From JAJRRH01 sp047638815 (GTDB lineage Bacteria > Bacteroidota > Bacteroidia > Flavobacteriales_D > JABDKJ01), in the NCBI GenBank assembly GCA_047638815.1, contig JBLIMR010000003.1:46905-110904 (forward strand): 64,000 nt of DNA. The letters are read 5' to 3'. Below are positions 46,352 through 54,411 of the stretch, in pieces; the stretch's first letter is position 1, and the number at the start of each line of letters is the position of its first letter. The notes beneath the pieces were generated by a model that saw nothing but the letters and a program-made list of their open reading frames with translations, was not told the DNA's origin and searched no databases. The translations under genes and the position numbers were made by a program.

Positions 46352-47602
46352 ATGGAATTACAAGCTGTAAAATCCAGGTTTGGAATCATAGGTAACTCTG
46401 CATTATTGAACCGGGCCTTAGAGACTGTTTTGCGTGTTGCACCTACGGACATTTCTGTTTTGGTCAGCAGTGAAAGTGGCACGGGGAAAGAGGTTATTCC
46501 AAAAATAATCCACAACTACGGTCACAGAAAACATAAGAAATTCATTGCGGTAAATTGCGGTGCCATTCCCGAAGGGACTATCGACTCTGAGCTGTTTGGT
46601 CATGAAAAAGGCGCTTTTACTGGTGCAAATAATTCTAGAAAAGGATATTTCGAGGAAGCCGATGGAGGTACTATCTTTTTGGACGAAGTCGCTGAGATGC
46701 CATTACAAACACAAGTTAGATTGTTACGTGTTTTGGAAACAGGTGAGTTCATAAAAGTGGGTTCTTCGAAGTCGCAAAAAACGGATGTTAGAATCGTTGC
46801 GGCAACCAACAAAGATTTGGAGGAAGAAATAAAAAAAGGGAGATTTAGAGAAGATCTTTATTATCGATTAAGTACCGTCACGATTAACCTTTCTCCTCTA
46901 AGAAAGAGGAAAGAGGACATCTTGCTTTTGTTTCGAAAATTTGCTTTTGATTTTTCAGAAAAATACAACATGCCTGTAATTACTTTAAGTGATGAGGCTA
47001 AAGATTTATTTGTCAATTTCTCTTGGCATGGAAACATTCGACAATTAAAGAATGTAACGGAACAAATCTCAATTATTGAGCAGGAACGATTAATCACGAA
47101 AGATATATTATTGAAGTATGTGCCTAGGATTGAGTCTAAAAATCTTCCTGCTGTGATCAAGGAAGGTGCTGATGGATCCGATTTCTCCGAAAGGGATATA
47201 CTATACAAGGTACTTTTTGATATGAAAAAAGATTTGAATCAATTGAAATCTCTAGTCTTAGATGTTTACAATAAAAAATCTGTAGGAGAAACCAGTCCCA
47301 TCTCTGATGACAATGTAGCCTACCTCCAACAAATAAAAAAAGAGGGCCAGCCACAGTGGATCAGTCGTGAGAATGCCACAATGGAGGAATACAATGAAAA
47401 TCAAAATGTGGTTTCTATCACAAATCCAGAAGAATTTCAAGAGGGATTGGAAATTGAGGAATCCCTATCTTTGGAAGCCAATGAGCGCGACTTGATTATT
47501 AAAGCTTTGAAAAAACACCGAGACAAGCGAAAACTCGCAGCCAATGATTTGGGAATTTCGGAACGAACTTTGTACAGAAAGATTAAGGAATACGACATTT
47601 AA
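46352..47602 (+). CDS. Sigma-54-dependent transcriptional activator without receiver domain
   Basis: 416 residues. The AAA+ ATPase begins almost at the N-terminus: Walker A SESGTGKE (about 40-47; first Gly of the usual motif replaced by Ser), the sigma-54-contacting loop GAFTGA at 87-92, Walker B GGTIFLDE at 105-112 and the R-finger region LYYRLSTVTINLSPLRKR. The C-terminus (about 375-416) is a Fis-type helix-turn-helix (ANDLGISERTLYRKIKEYDI). A linker of ~110 residues of unknown fold lies between. There is no phosphorylation or ligand-sensing domain, so activity must be set by expression or a partner. It sits 6 nt after miaB in a conserved Bacteroidota operon. Confidence 0.92.
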   Translation: MELQAVKSRFGIIGNSALLNRALETVLRVAPTDISVLVSSESGTGKEVIPKIIHNYGHRKHKKFIAVNCGAIPEGTIDSELFGHEKGAFTGANNSRKGYFEEADGGTIFLDEVAEMPLQTQVRLLRVLETGEFIKVGSSKSQKTDVRIVAATNKDLEEEIKKGRFREDLYYRLSTVTINLSPLRKRKEDILLLFRKFAFDFSEKYNMPVITLSDEAKDLFVNFSWHGNIRQLKNVTEQISIIEQERLITKDILLKYVPRIESKNLPAVIKEGADGSDFSERDILYKVLFDMKKDLNQLKSLVLDVYNKKSVGETSPISDDNVAYLQQIKKEGQPQWISRENATMEEYNENQNVVSITNPEEFQEGLEIEESLSLEANERDLIIKALKKHRDKRKLAANDLGISERTLYRKIKEYDI

Positions 47603-47605
47603 TTC

Positions 47606-48115
47606 ATGCCACAAACGATAAGAAATATTATTTTTATTGCCCTAATTTTAGGGTTTAGTTCTTGTCGTTTCGGATATTCTTTTAACGGAGGATCTGTACC
47701 AATTGAGGCCAACAATTTTTCGGTAAAATATTTCACAAACAAGGCGCCTCAGGCTGATCCAAAGTACAGCCGTGAACTTTCCGAAGCATTGATTGATTTA
47801 CTCAACTCTCAAACAAGATTAGACTTTTCTCAAGTGGATGGTGACATCCGTTTCGAGGGAAGTATCACTGGCTACAACAATCGTCCTGTGGCTGTTTCTG
47901 GCAATGAAACAGCGAGTCAAGAGAGATTGACGATTGATGTGAAGTTAAAGTACATCAATACGATAGATCCAGCAAAAAATGTAGAGACAAACCTTTCTAG
48001 ATTCAGGGATTACGACCCCACAGAAAATTTTGATGTCATAGAAGACGATTTGGTAACGGAAATTATCGGAGATTTGGTTCAAGACATTTATGACAAATCT
48101 CTTGGCGATTGGTAA
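47606..48115 (+). CDS. lptE: LptE-family lipopolysaccharide assembly lipoprotein
   Basis: 169 residues. The signal ends in LGFSSC with Cys20 as lipid acceptor, followed by RFGYSFNGGSVPIEANNFSV, the start of the Bacteroidota LptE family. LptE plugs the LptD barrel that places LPS in the outer membrane; LptD is not in this window. The beta-alpha-beta fold is suggested by KTIDVKLKYIN-like strands and the final helix DDLVTEIIGDLVQDIYDKSL. The ATG follows the regulator's stop by 3 nt and the next gene starts 1 nt after its own stop. Confidence 0.85.
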   Translation: MPQTIRNIIFIALILGFSSCRFGYSFNGGSVPIEANNFSVKYFTNKAPQADPKYSRELSEALIDLLNSQTRLDFSQVDGDIRFEGSITGYNNRPVAVSGNETASQERLTIDVKLKYINTIDPAKNVETNLSRFRDYDPTENFDVIEDDLVTEIIGDLVQDIYDKSLGDW

Positions 48116-48116
48116 C

Positions 48117-48998
48117 ATGAACAAACAACGCATTATAGACCTCATGAATAACCCGACACTAATTATGGTGTCGGAGCTTCCAATATTGCAAGAGATGGTT
48201 AAGAGATACCCTTATTCCTCTACCCTGCGAATGCTATATGTCAGTGGCCTTAATCAAACAGAAGATATTCGTACGGATGATGAACTAATGCAAACGGCCA
48301 TCCATGCGCCAAGCAGGAAACATCTTCATACTCTGATGCAAATTTCACGAGAAGTTCACTCGGAACAGCCTGAGGACCTCACCACTGAAAAATTCAAGAA
48401 TAAAGATCAGAAACAACCAAGTGTTGAGCAAAAGGAGTCAAATGAAAGCTTAGGGTCAGAAATCAGTCAAAATGAAGAGTCTTTAGTCAATAATTTGCGC
48501 GTTTCTGAACAAAATCATGAAGAAAGTATAAAGGAGGTAAAAACACCAAAATCAGCGGAAGAGATTCTGTTGGAAAAGCAATATGTCACCAAAGCCATTG
48601 AGAGCAGCATTAAATTGGATGTGGCTGGTGGACATGCCTTGCCAAGCAGAGAGGATTTAGCTGATCTAAAGAAAGCTAAACCTAGAATTAAATCAAGCGC
48701 TCCAAGCACATTCAGTGATTTTCTTTGTGGTCCTCAAGGACCGGAAATTACTATGGTAGCTCAGGAGATTTCTGGCTTGTCTAAACAGAAGAAAAACTTC
48801 TATAGTTCTGAAAAAATGGCCCAAGATAGCTTAATAGATCGGGTTGATTTTATGACCGAGACCTTAGCTGACATTTATCTTCGCCAGGGCTACTATGCAA
48901 AGGCAATTAGAGCTTTTGAGCATTTACGCTTGAAATATCCAGAAAAAAGCACTTACTTTGGCGACCGAATTGCAAAAATCAAAAAAGCAATCGCATAA
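48117..48998 (+). CDS. Conserved Bacteroidota protein with C-terminal TPR-like motif
   Basis: 293 residues, no signal peptide. An N-terminal helical part (MNKQRIIDLMNNPTLIMVSE, RYPYSSTLRMLYVSGLNQTE) leads into a long charged, probably disordered middle (about 95-160). A C-terminal segment resembling one TPR unit follows (about 255-293: TLADIYLRQGYYAKAIRAFE). No enzymatic motif is seen. The ATG at 48117 comes directly after the lptE stop; an in-frame ATG at 48090 inside lptE is rejected. The gene occurs between lptE and secG in many Bacteroidota, so a role in envelope assembly is possible but unproven. Confidence 0.75.
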   Translation: MNKQRIIDLMNNPTLIMVSELPILQEMVKRYPYSSTLRMLYVSGLNQTEDIRTDDELMQTAIHAPSRKHLHTLMQISREVHSEQPEDLTTEKFKNKDQKQPSVEQKESNESLGSEISQNEESLVNNLRVSEQNHEESIKEVKTPKSAEEILLEKQYVTKAIESSIKLDVAGGHALPSREDLADLKKAKPRIKSSAPSTFSDFLCGPQGPEITMVAQEISGLSKQKKNFYSSEKMAQDSLIDRVDFMTETLADIYLRQGYYAKAIRAFEHLRLKYPEKSTYFGDRIAKIKKAIA

Positions 48999-49009
48999 AA
49001 ATTTATACA

Positions 49010-49330
49010 ATGGGAATATTTCTTTCAATCATAATCATTTTCGTCTCAATTCTATTGGGAGTAGTTGTACTTATTCAAAATCCTAAAGGTGGCGGACTAG
49101 CAACTGGATTTACAGGAGTTGGATCAATAGGGGGAGTTAAAAGAACAACAGACTTCTTAGAAAAAGCTACTTGGTCCTTGGCTATTGCAATTTTCGTATT
49201 GTGCATATTCTCTACAAGTCAAATGTCAAATAGAGCTGGTGATGTTGATTTTGATGACGACAACGTACCAACTGAAGTATTGAATCAAGAACTTGGAGGT
49301 TCTGATTTCGAAGATACTCCTGGAGAGTAA
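49010..49330 (+). CDS. secG: Preprotein translocase subunit SecG
   Basis: 106-residue small inner-membrane subunit of the SecYEG channel. Two transmembrane helices (about 2-22 and 53-73) flank the conserved loop LIQNPKGGGLATGFTGVGS and RTTDFLEKATW. The acidic C-terminal tail (DVDFDDDNVPTEVL) is common in Bacteroidota. It is the last gene of the miaB operon; a hairpin terminator begins 20 nt after the stop. Confidence 0.93.
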   Translation: MGIFLSIIIIFVSILLGVVVLIQNPKGGGLATGFTGVGSIGGVKRTTDFLEKATWSLAIAIFVLCIFSTSQMSNRAGDVDFDDDNVPTEVLNQELGGSDFEDTPGE

Positions 49331-49349
49331 TTCTTTTTAAAACATTTAA

Positions 49350-49391
49350 AATGTCGATTCAATTATTGGATCGATATTTTTTTGTTATTTT
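49350..49391 (+). terminator. Terminator after secG
   Basis: AATGTCGAT (49350-49358) pairs with ATCGATATT (49370-49378) with one G-U; 11-nt loop; long T-rich tail. Confidence 0.8.
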
Positions 49392-49493
49392 TTTTGGGGA
49401 GTGTTCTAATAAAACATCATGAAAAGTAATTCAAATGTACATTTGGAAATTGCGCTCACCATTTATTTTAACGATCCATATCACTTATTTTAC

Positions 49494-49530
49494 AATGTCA
49501 GTTTGTCACTTCAAACTGACATTTTTTTTT
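49494..49530 (+). terminator. Second, stronger terminator between secG and groES
   Basis: Perfect 12-bp stem AATGTCAGTTTG (49494-49505) with CAAACTGACATT (49512-49523), 6-nt loop and nine Ts. It lies about 100 nt after the first terminator. Confidence 0.85.
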
Positions 49531-49574
49531 GATACCTGACAAAAGGATTGCTTAAAGTGTGAATGAATCCTTTG

Positions 49575-49601
49575 GCACAAAATATGTGCTATGCACAGCA
49601 C
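49575..49601 (+). promoter_or_regulatory. Overlapping inverted repeats upstream of groES
   Basis: GCACA (49575-49579) pairs with TGTGC (49585-49589), and GTGCT (49586-49590) pairs with AGCAC (49597-49601). The two hairpins share bases and exclude each other. They lie 20-46 nt before the groES ATG. A CIRCE element is not present. Possible operator or RNA switch; unproven. Confidence 0.35.
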
Positions 49602-49621
49602 GAAATTATAATAGCTAAAAA

Positions 49622-49897
49622 ATGGCATTGAACATAAAACCACTGGCGGATAGAGTTGTGATACAAGCGAAATCTCCTGAAGAAAAAACATCAAGCGGAA
49701 TTTTCATTCCTGACACCGCTAAAGAAAAACAATTAGAGGGTAAAGTTATGGCTGTAGGCAAAGGATTGCCTGATGTGCCGATGACTTTAAAAAAAGGCGA
49801 CAAGGTCTTGTTTGGAAAATTCTCTGGTACTGAAATCAATATAGGTGGCAGTGACTACCTCATCATGAAAGAAGCAGACGTACTTGCAATTATTTAA
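49622..49897 (+). CDS. groES: Co-chaperonin GroES
   Basis: 91-residue co-chaperonin forming the heptameric lid on GroEL. Typical start IKPLADRVVIQAKSPEEKTS, mobile loop SGIFIPDTAKEKQLEG, and C-terminal GGSDYLIMKEADVLAII. groEL follows after 21 nt, so the pair is one operon. Overlapping inverted repeats upstream may regulate it. Confidence 0.98.
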   Translation: MALNIKPLADRVVIQAKSPEEKTSSGIFIPDTAKEKQLEGKVMAVGKGLPDVPMTLKKGDKVLFGKFSGTEINIGGSDYLIMKEADVLAII

Positions 49898-49918
49898 TAA
49901 AAAAAATACTAAACAGAA

Positions 49919-51559
49919 ATGGCAAAAGAAATAATATTCGATGTAGAAGCTAGAGACAGACTCAAAAGAGGTGTTGATGCATTGGCTAATGCAGTAAAGG
50001 TTACTTTAGGTCCTAAAGGGAGAAATGTAATCATCGAGAAGAAATTTGGAGCACCATCTGTGACAAAAGATGGCGTGTCTGTAGCTAAAGAAATAGAACT
50101 AGAGGATCCAGTAGAAAATATGGGTGCTCAAATGCTAAAAGAAGTGGCTAGCAGAACTGCAGACAATGCAGGTGACGGAACTACTACGGCTACTATTCTT
50201 GCTCAATCTATCGTGAATACAGGTTTGAAAAATGTTGCTGCTGGAGCGAATCCTATGGATTTGAAAAGAGGAATTGACAAAGCGGTAAAAGCTGTTATTG
50301 CTCACCTTCACAAACTATCTTCGAAAGTTGGAAACGATAACAGTAAGATAGAGCAAGTAGCAACTATCTCTGCAAACAATGATGAAGCCATTGGCAAGCT
50401 AATCGCTCAGGCAATGGAAAAGGTGAAAAAAGAAGGCGTTATCACTGTAGAAGAAGCTAAGGGAACGGAGACGACTGTAGAAATCGTTGAAGGGATGCAA
50501 TTCGACAGAGGGTACCTATCCCCTTATTTTGTAACCAATGCAGAGAAGATGCTTACTGAATTAGAAAACCCTTACATCTTAATTTTCGATAAGAAGATTT
50601 CGAATATGAAAGAGTTACTTCCTATTCTTGAAAAAACTGCCCAAACGGGTAAACCACTTTTGATCATCGCGGAAGATGTTGAAGGAGAGGCTTTAGCAAC
50701 TCTTGTGGTGAACAGATTGAGAGGATCATTGAAAATCGCAGCAGTAAAAGCACCTGGATTTGGTGATAGAAGAAAAGCTATGTTGGAGGATATCGCTATT
50801 CTAACTGGCGGTCAATTGATCTCTGAGGAGCAAGGTCGAAAATTAGAAGATGCTGACATTACGGATCTAGGTACTTGTGAGAAAATAACAATCGACAAAG
50901 ACAATACTACGCTTGTTAACGGAGCTGGGATTAAACGTGAAATTAAAGGTCGTGTTTCTCAAATCAAAGCCCAAATAGAAAGTACTACTTCTGACTATGA
51001 TAGAGAAAAACTACAAGAAAGATTGGCGAAAATCGCTGGTGGTGTAGCAGTTCTTTACGTTGGTGCTGCCTCTGAGGTAGAAATGAAAGAGAAGAAAGAC
51101 AGAGTGGATGATGCACTTCACGCAACCCGAGCGGCTGTTGAAGAAGGTATTGTTCCAGGTGGTGGCGTTGCACTTATTCGATGCATCAAGTCTCTTGACA
51201 AGCTAGAGGGTGAAAATGAGGATGAGGATACAGGTATTGCTATCATCAGAAGAGCCATTGAAGAGCCATTAAGACAAATCGTAAGCAATGCAGGTGGTGA
51301 AGGATCAGTTGTCGTTCAAAACGTGAAAGCGGGAAAGAAAGATTACGGTTTTAATGCTAGAACTGAAGTTTACGAAGAGTTATTGAAAGCTGGAGTCATT
51401 GACCCAACTAAAGTGACTAGAATTGCACTTGAAAATGCAGCATCTATCGCTTCAATGCTTCTTACTACTGAAGTTGTTATCGCTGATATTCCAGCGCCAG
51501 AAGCACCTCATAGTCATGGTGGCGGAGGAATGCCTGGTGGAATGCCTGGAATGATGTAA
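49919..51559 (+). CDS. groEL: Chaperonin GroEL
   Basis: 546-residue chaperonin subunit of the double heptameric ring. ATP-binding motifs are LGPKGRNVIIEKKFGAPSVT and NAGDGTTTATILAQS; the apical domain contains EGMQFDRGYLSPYFVTN; the C-terminus is the flexible Gly/Met tail (GGGGMPGGMPGMM). Full length, single copy here. It is followed by two copies of the AATTACGAATT repeat and a 15-bp terminator. Confidence 0.99.
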   Translation: MAKEIIFDVEARDRLKRGVDALANAVKVTLGPKGRNVIIEKKFGAPSVTKDGVSVAKEIELEDPVENMGAQMLKEVASRTADNAGDGTTTATILAQSIVNTGLKNVAAGANPMDLKRGIDKAVKAVIAHLHKLSSKVGNDNSKIEQVATISANNDEAIGKLIAQAMEKVKKEGVITVEEAKGTETTVEIVEGMQFDRGYLSPYFVTNAEKMLTELENPYILIFDKKISNMKELLPILEKTAQTGKPLLIIAEDVEGEALATLVVNRLRGSLKIAAVKAPGFGDRRKAMLEDIAILTGGQLISEEQGRKLEDADITDLGTCEKITIDKDNTTLVNGAGIKREIKGRVSQIKAQIESTTSDYDREKLQERLAKIAGGVAVLYVGAASEVEMKEKKDRVDDALHATRAAVEEGIVPGGGVALIRCIKSLDKLEGENEDEDTGIAIIRRAIEEPLRQIVSNAGGEGSVVVQNVKAGKKDYGFNARTEVYEELLKAGVIDPTKVTRIALENAASIASMLLTTEVVIADIPAPEAPHSHGGGGMPGGMPGMM

Positions 51560-51560
51560 T

Positions 51561-51587
51561 TTAATTACGAATTAGTAATTACGAATT
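51561..51587. repeat. AATTACGAATT repeat pair after groEL
   Basis: Two copies of the 11-mer seen after recQ (3877-3918), again placed directly after a stop codon and before the terminator. Confidence 0.7.
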
Positions 51588-51617
51588 GGTTGAAGATTAT
51601 CAATCAATAAATTATTT

Positions 51618-51654
51618 AAAAGCTCTCTCTTGTAGTCAAGAGGGAGCTTTTTTT
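51618..51654 (+). terminator. Terminator of groES-groEL
   Basis: 15-bp stem from 51618 to 51632 with 51637-51651 (one G-U pair), TAGT loop and a T-run. Confidence 0.92.
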
Positions 51655-51758
51655 GTTGAGTGTTGGATTTAGAAGTGGGTGTGGATTTCGATTTGATGTG
51701 TTTACAGATGTTCAATTAATGGTGTCATTCAGAGCGGAATGCAATGAAGCGTAAAAAG

Positions 51759-51824
51759 CTCGTCTTGATAATCGAGTTAGAACTATAATAAGTCCAAAGA
51801 GTATATCCCAATTATCAAGACGAG
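51759..51824 (+). repeat. 14-bp inverted repeat in the 5' non-coding end of the IS110 element
   Basis: CTCGTCTTGATAAT (51759-51772) and its exact reverse complement ATTATCAAGACGAG (51811-51824), separated by 38 nt. There is no T-run after it. It lies just upstream of the IS110 transposase, where IS110-group elements encode their bridge RNA. Confidence 0.75.
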
Positions 51825-51857
51825 ATTCTTCGGTCGTACCTCCCTCCTTTAGATTCG

Positions 51858-52858
51858 CAGAGTAAGAAAGTAAAAGAAACTATCGGGATCGATATAAGTA
51901 AATCTACAGTTGATGCTCATGTTCTCAGCTCAAAAGCCATATCTGTATTTTAAAATACGGACAAGGAATTAAGGAAAATGATTAGATGGGCCTACTCAAA
52001 CAGCAAATTTGATAAGAACGAAATCTTGTTTGTATTCGAGCATGCTGGAATTTATTCGGATAGACCGGCCTATCTACTTTCGGATAAGAGCATTCCTTTT
52101 TTAATTCTGCCAGGATTAGAAATAAAGAAGTCCTTAGGTACGGCCAGAGGCAAAGATGACAAAATAGATGCTGCTAGAATTGCCTTATATTCTTATCGTA
52201 GACGTGATGAACTAAAACCATGCAAACTACCTCAGAATGAAATACGTATGATTAGGCAACTTTTATCTTTAAGAGAGCAATTAGTGAAGCAACGTGCCGG
52301 TTTTAAAGCTAATGTGAAGGAAATAAAACATGCAATCCCCAATCTACATGCTAAGTCAATAATCACTTGTCAAAATAATATGATAAAAGTATTATCTACC
52401 CAAATCAAAAAAATTGATACCGAATTAAATTACGTTTGCTCCAAGGATGAAAAAATTGAAAATATGTTTAATTTATTGACCTCAATCAAAGGTATTGGAC
52501 CACAAACAGCATTAAATTTAATAGCCTACACAGCTGGTTTTACCAAATTTGATAACTGGAGACAGTTTGCCACTTATTGCGGGATTGCTCCATTCCCTAA
52601 CAGATCGGGAACGAGTGTTTGGGGAGTAACAAGAGTCTCCATCTGGCCAATAAAAAACTCAAAAGTTTACTAGATCTATGCGCCAAATCAGCAATACAGA
52701 ATAGCTATGAAATGAAAACTTACTATGACAAAAGAGAATCAGAAGGCAAAAACAAAAGAAGCACAATTAACATCATTAGAAACAAACTGCTTTTAAGAGC
52801 TTTTGCCGTGATAAAGAGAAATTCACCATATGTAGATGTCTTGAAATTTGCTGCTTAA
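51858..52858 (+). pseudogene. IS110-family transposase, broken
   Basis: The frame can be followed from about 51858 (ETIGIDISKSTVDAH, first catalytic Asp) but has no ATG there. It meets an in-frame TAA at 51951-51953, where the sequence would read VF(Q)NTDKEL. It continues with the other acidic residues (VFEHAGIYS; GKDDKIDAARIALYSYR) and the central TSIKGIGPQTALNLIAYTAG. The conserved NRSGTSVWG precedes a frameshift near 52637-52640: one missing C in GTCTCC. After it the second frame gives HLANKKLKSLL and the typical IS110 C-terminus to 52858. Missing start, nonsense codon and frameshift mean it is inactive. About 333 residues if intact. Confidence 0.9.
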
Positions 52859-52956
52859 AAAATTATGACTTTTTATTTGTTTTAATCATAGAATACAGAA
52901 TGACGGCATACTATTGGGTGTTCTATCAATATGGAACTACAACACAACACTATTCT

Positions 52957-53025
52957 CGCATTATCGCATTGAGGCATTATTGCATTAAAGCATTATTGCA
53001 TTGTATCATTTCCGCATCCTCAATA
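52957..53025. repeat. GCATTATTGCATT-type tandem repeat
   Basis: The units GCATTATCGCATT, GCATTATTGCATT and GCATTATTGCATT stand in a row with 3-nt separators, followed by degenerate copies (CATTTCCGCAT). It lies between the IS110 remnant and the two-component system. The flank 52859-52956 holds nothing recognisable. Confidence 0.75.
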
Positions 53026-53093
53026 GAAATGTTACCAATCTGTTAAAGTTGAACACATAATCAGAATGCGATATACCTTAGCGTAAAATCTGT

Positions 53094-53101
53094 TACTTTT
53101 G
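53094..53101 (+). promoter_or_regulatory. -7 promoter box TACTTTTG for the two-component operon
   Basis: Exact TAnnTTTG match, 22 nt before the TTG start of the histidine kinase. Confidence 0.5.
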
Positions 53102-53123
53102 AACAGTACCAACAATTAAATTC

Positions 53124-54401
53124 TTGAAGAGAACTAGATTAAGAACCGTTATTTTACTTGCCGTTTTGTCCATTGCGGGTATATTGGCAATACAAATTGT
53201 CTGGGTTACTAAAACCTATAACCAGCAGGAAAAGGAGTTTAATGATCGTGTTCATATTGCATTGACACAGGTCAATAAAAAGATTCAGACATTACGTAAG
53301 GATTCGTCCTATATCTATAACCCTATCGAGCAGATATCATCGAGTTCTTTTATTGTAAAGATGAATGACACGTTGCATCCTTATATTTTAGAAACTCTAT
53401 TGGAGCAGGAGTTCACAGATAATAATTTAAGTAAAGAATTTGAATACGGCATCTACGATTGCTTCACGGACAGTATCGTTTTTGGTGGTAAGGTTTCGTT
53501 AAACGAAGTTGAAGATCAGCCAGAGAACGTCCCCAATATACAGGCTATAAAATGGGAAAGAGATGGGCATTACTTTGGCGTGTATTTTCCGAATAAAGTC
53601 GGGGATGTGATATCGAATATGAAAATATGGCTATTTCTTTCCATTATCCTATTGCTAGTTGTGTTGTTCTTTGCCTATGCCCTATCCGTCATTTTAAAAC
53701 AGAAAAAACTATCTGAGATAAAAACGGATTTTATCAATAACATGACCCATGAACTGAAAACACCCATCTCAACTATTGCACTCTCAAGTTCGGTGCTCAT
53801 GAGTGATAATATCGTCAACGAACCTGAAAGATTGCATCGCTATGCTCAGATAATTCAAAACGAAAATTTAAGATTAAAAAATCAGGTGGATAAGGTGCTT
53901 CAAATAGCCACATTGGATAAAGATACTATTGAGCTAACCGAAGAGCATTTGAATGTGCACAACATCATTAAGAACGCCATCAATACTTTAGATTTAAATC
54001 TTCAAGATAAGAATGGAGAAGTGACTTTAAGCCTCGAGGCCAAAAGACACAATATTTTTGCGGACAAGGTTCATATCACAAATGTCATTTATAATCTCAT
54101 TGATAATGCCATAAAATACTCCGAAGCGCCAAGGATAGAAATTTCAACCCGTGAAGAATCTACAAACCTCATTATCAACGTCAAAGATAATGGGCTAGGC
54201 ATCGAAAAACAGAATATAGGTTCCATTTTCGAGAAATTTTATCGTGTACCTACAGGCAACGTTCACAATGTCAAAGGCTTTGGTTTGGGTTTGTATTATG
54301 TGAAAAAAATGGTCGAAGCCCATAAAGGAGAAATAACTATAGAAAGTAAAATTGGGATAGGCAGTAATTTCCAAATTAGCCTGCCTTTAGCAAAACAATA
54401 G
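53124..54401 (+). CDS. Sensor histidine kinase (RprX-like)
   Basis: 425-residue membrane kinase. The first transmembrane helix (about 8-26, VILLAVLSIAGILAIQIVW) is followed by a periplasmic sensor of ~140 residues and a second helix (about 170-192). The HisKA motif is NNMTHELKTPISTIALSSS, with the phospho-accepting His near 212. ATPase boxes are VIYNLIDNAIKYSE (N), DNGLGIEKQNIGSIFEKFYR (G1/F) and GFGLGLYYVKKMV (G2). The start is TTG; it places a basic stretch (KRTRLRT) right before the first helix. The response regulator gene follows after 10 nt. It resembles Bacteroides RprX; the signal is unknown. Confidence 0.92.
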   Translation: MKRTRLRTVILLAVLSIAGILAIQIVWVTKTYNQQEKEFNDRVHIALTQVNKKIQTLRKDSSYIYNPIEQISSSSFIVKMNDTLHPYILETLLEQEFTDNNLSKEFEYGIYDCFTDSIVFGGKVSLNEVEDQPENVPNIQAIKWERDGHYFGVYFPNKVGDVISNMKIWLFLSIILLLVVLFFAYALSVILKQKKLSEIKTDFINNMTHELKTPISTIALSSSVLMSDNIVNEPERLHRYAQIIQNENLRLKNQVDKVLQIATLDKDTIELTEEHLNVHNIIKNAINTLDLNLQDKNGEVTLSLEAKRHNIFADKVHITNVIYNLIDNAIKYSEAPRIEISTREESTNLIINVKDNGLGIEKQNIGSIFEKFYRVPTGNVHNVKGFGLGLYYVKKMVEAHKGEITIESKIGIGSNFQISLPLAKQ

Positions 54402-54411
54402 AAAATTAAAG

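Noticed and set aside
48090..48116. Upstream ATG for the lptE-secG intervening gene
   Set aside because: It lies inside lptE; the ATG at 48117, one base after the lptE stop, begins the conserved N-terminus.
49419..49532. 37-codon open frame between secG and groES
   Set aside because: Its 3' half is the terminator hairpin and its T-run; no coding signal beyond that.
49573..49589. Sigma-54 promoter upstream of groES
   Set aside because: TGGCAC is present, but the -12 TTGCA element is not found at the required distance.
52957..53025. CRISPR array
   Set aside because: Units are 13 nt with 3-nt separators; no spacers of CRISPR size and no cas genes.
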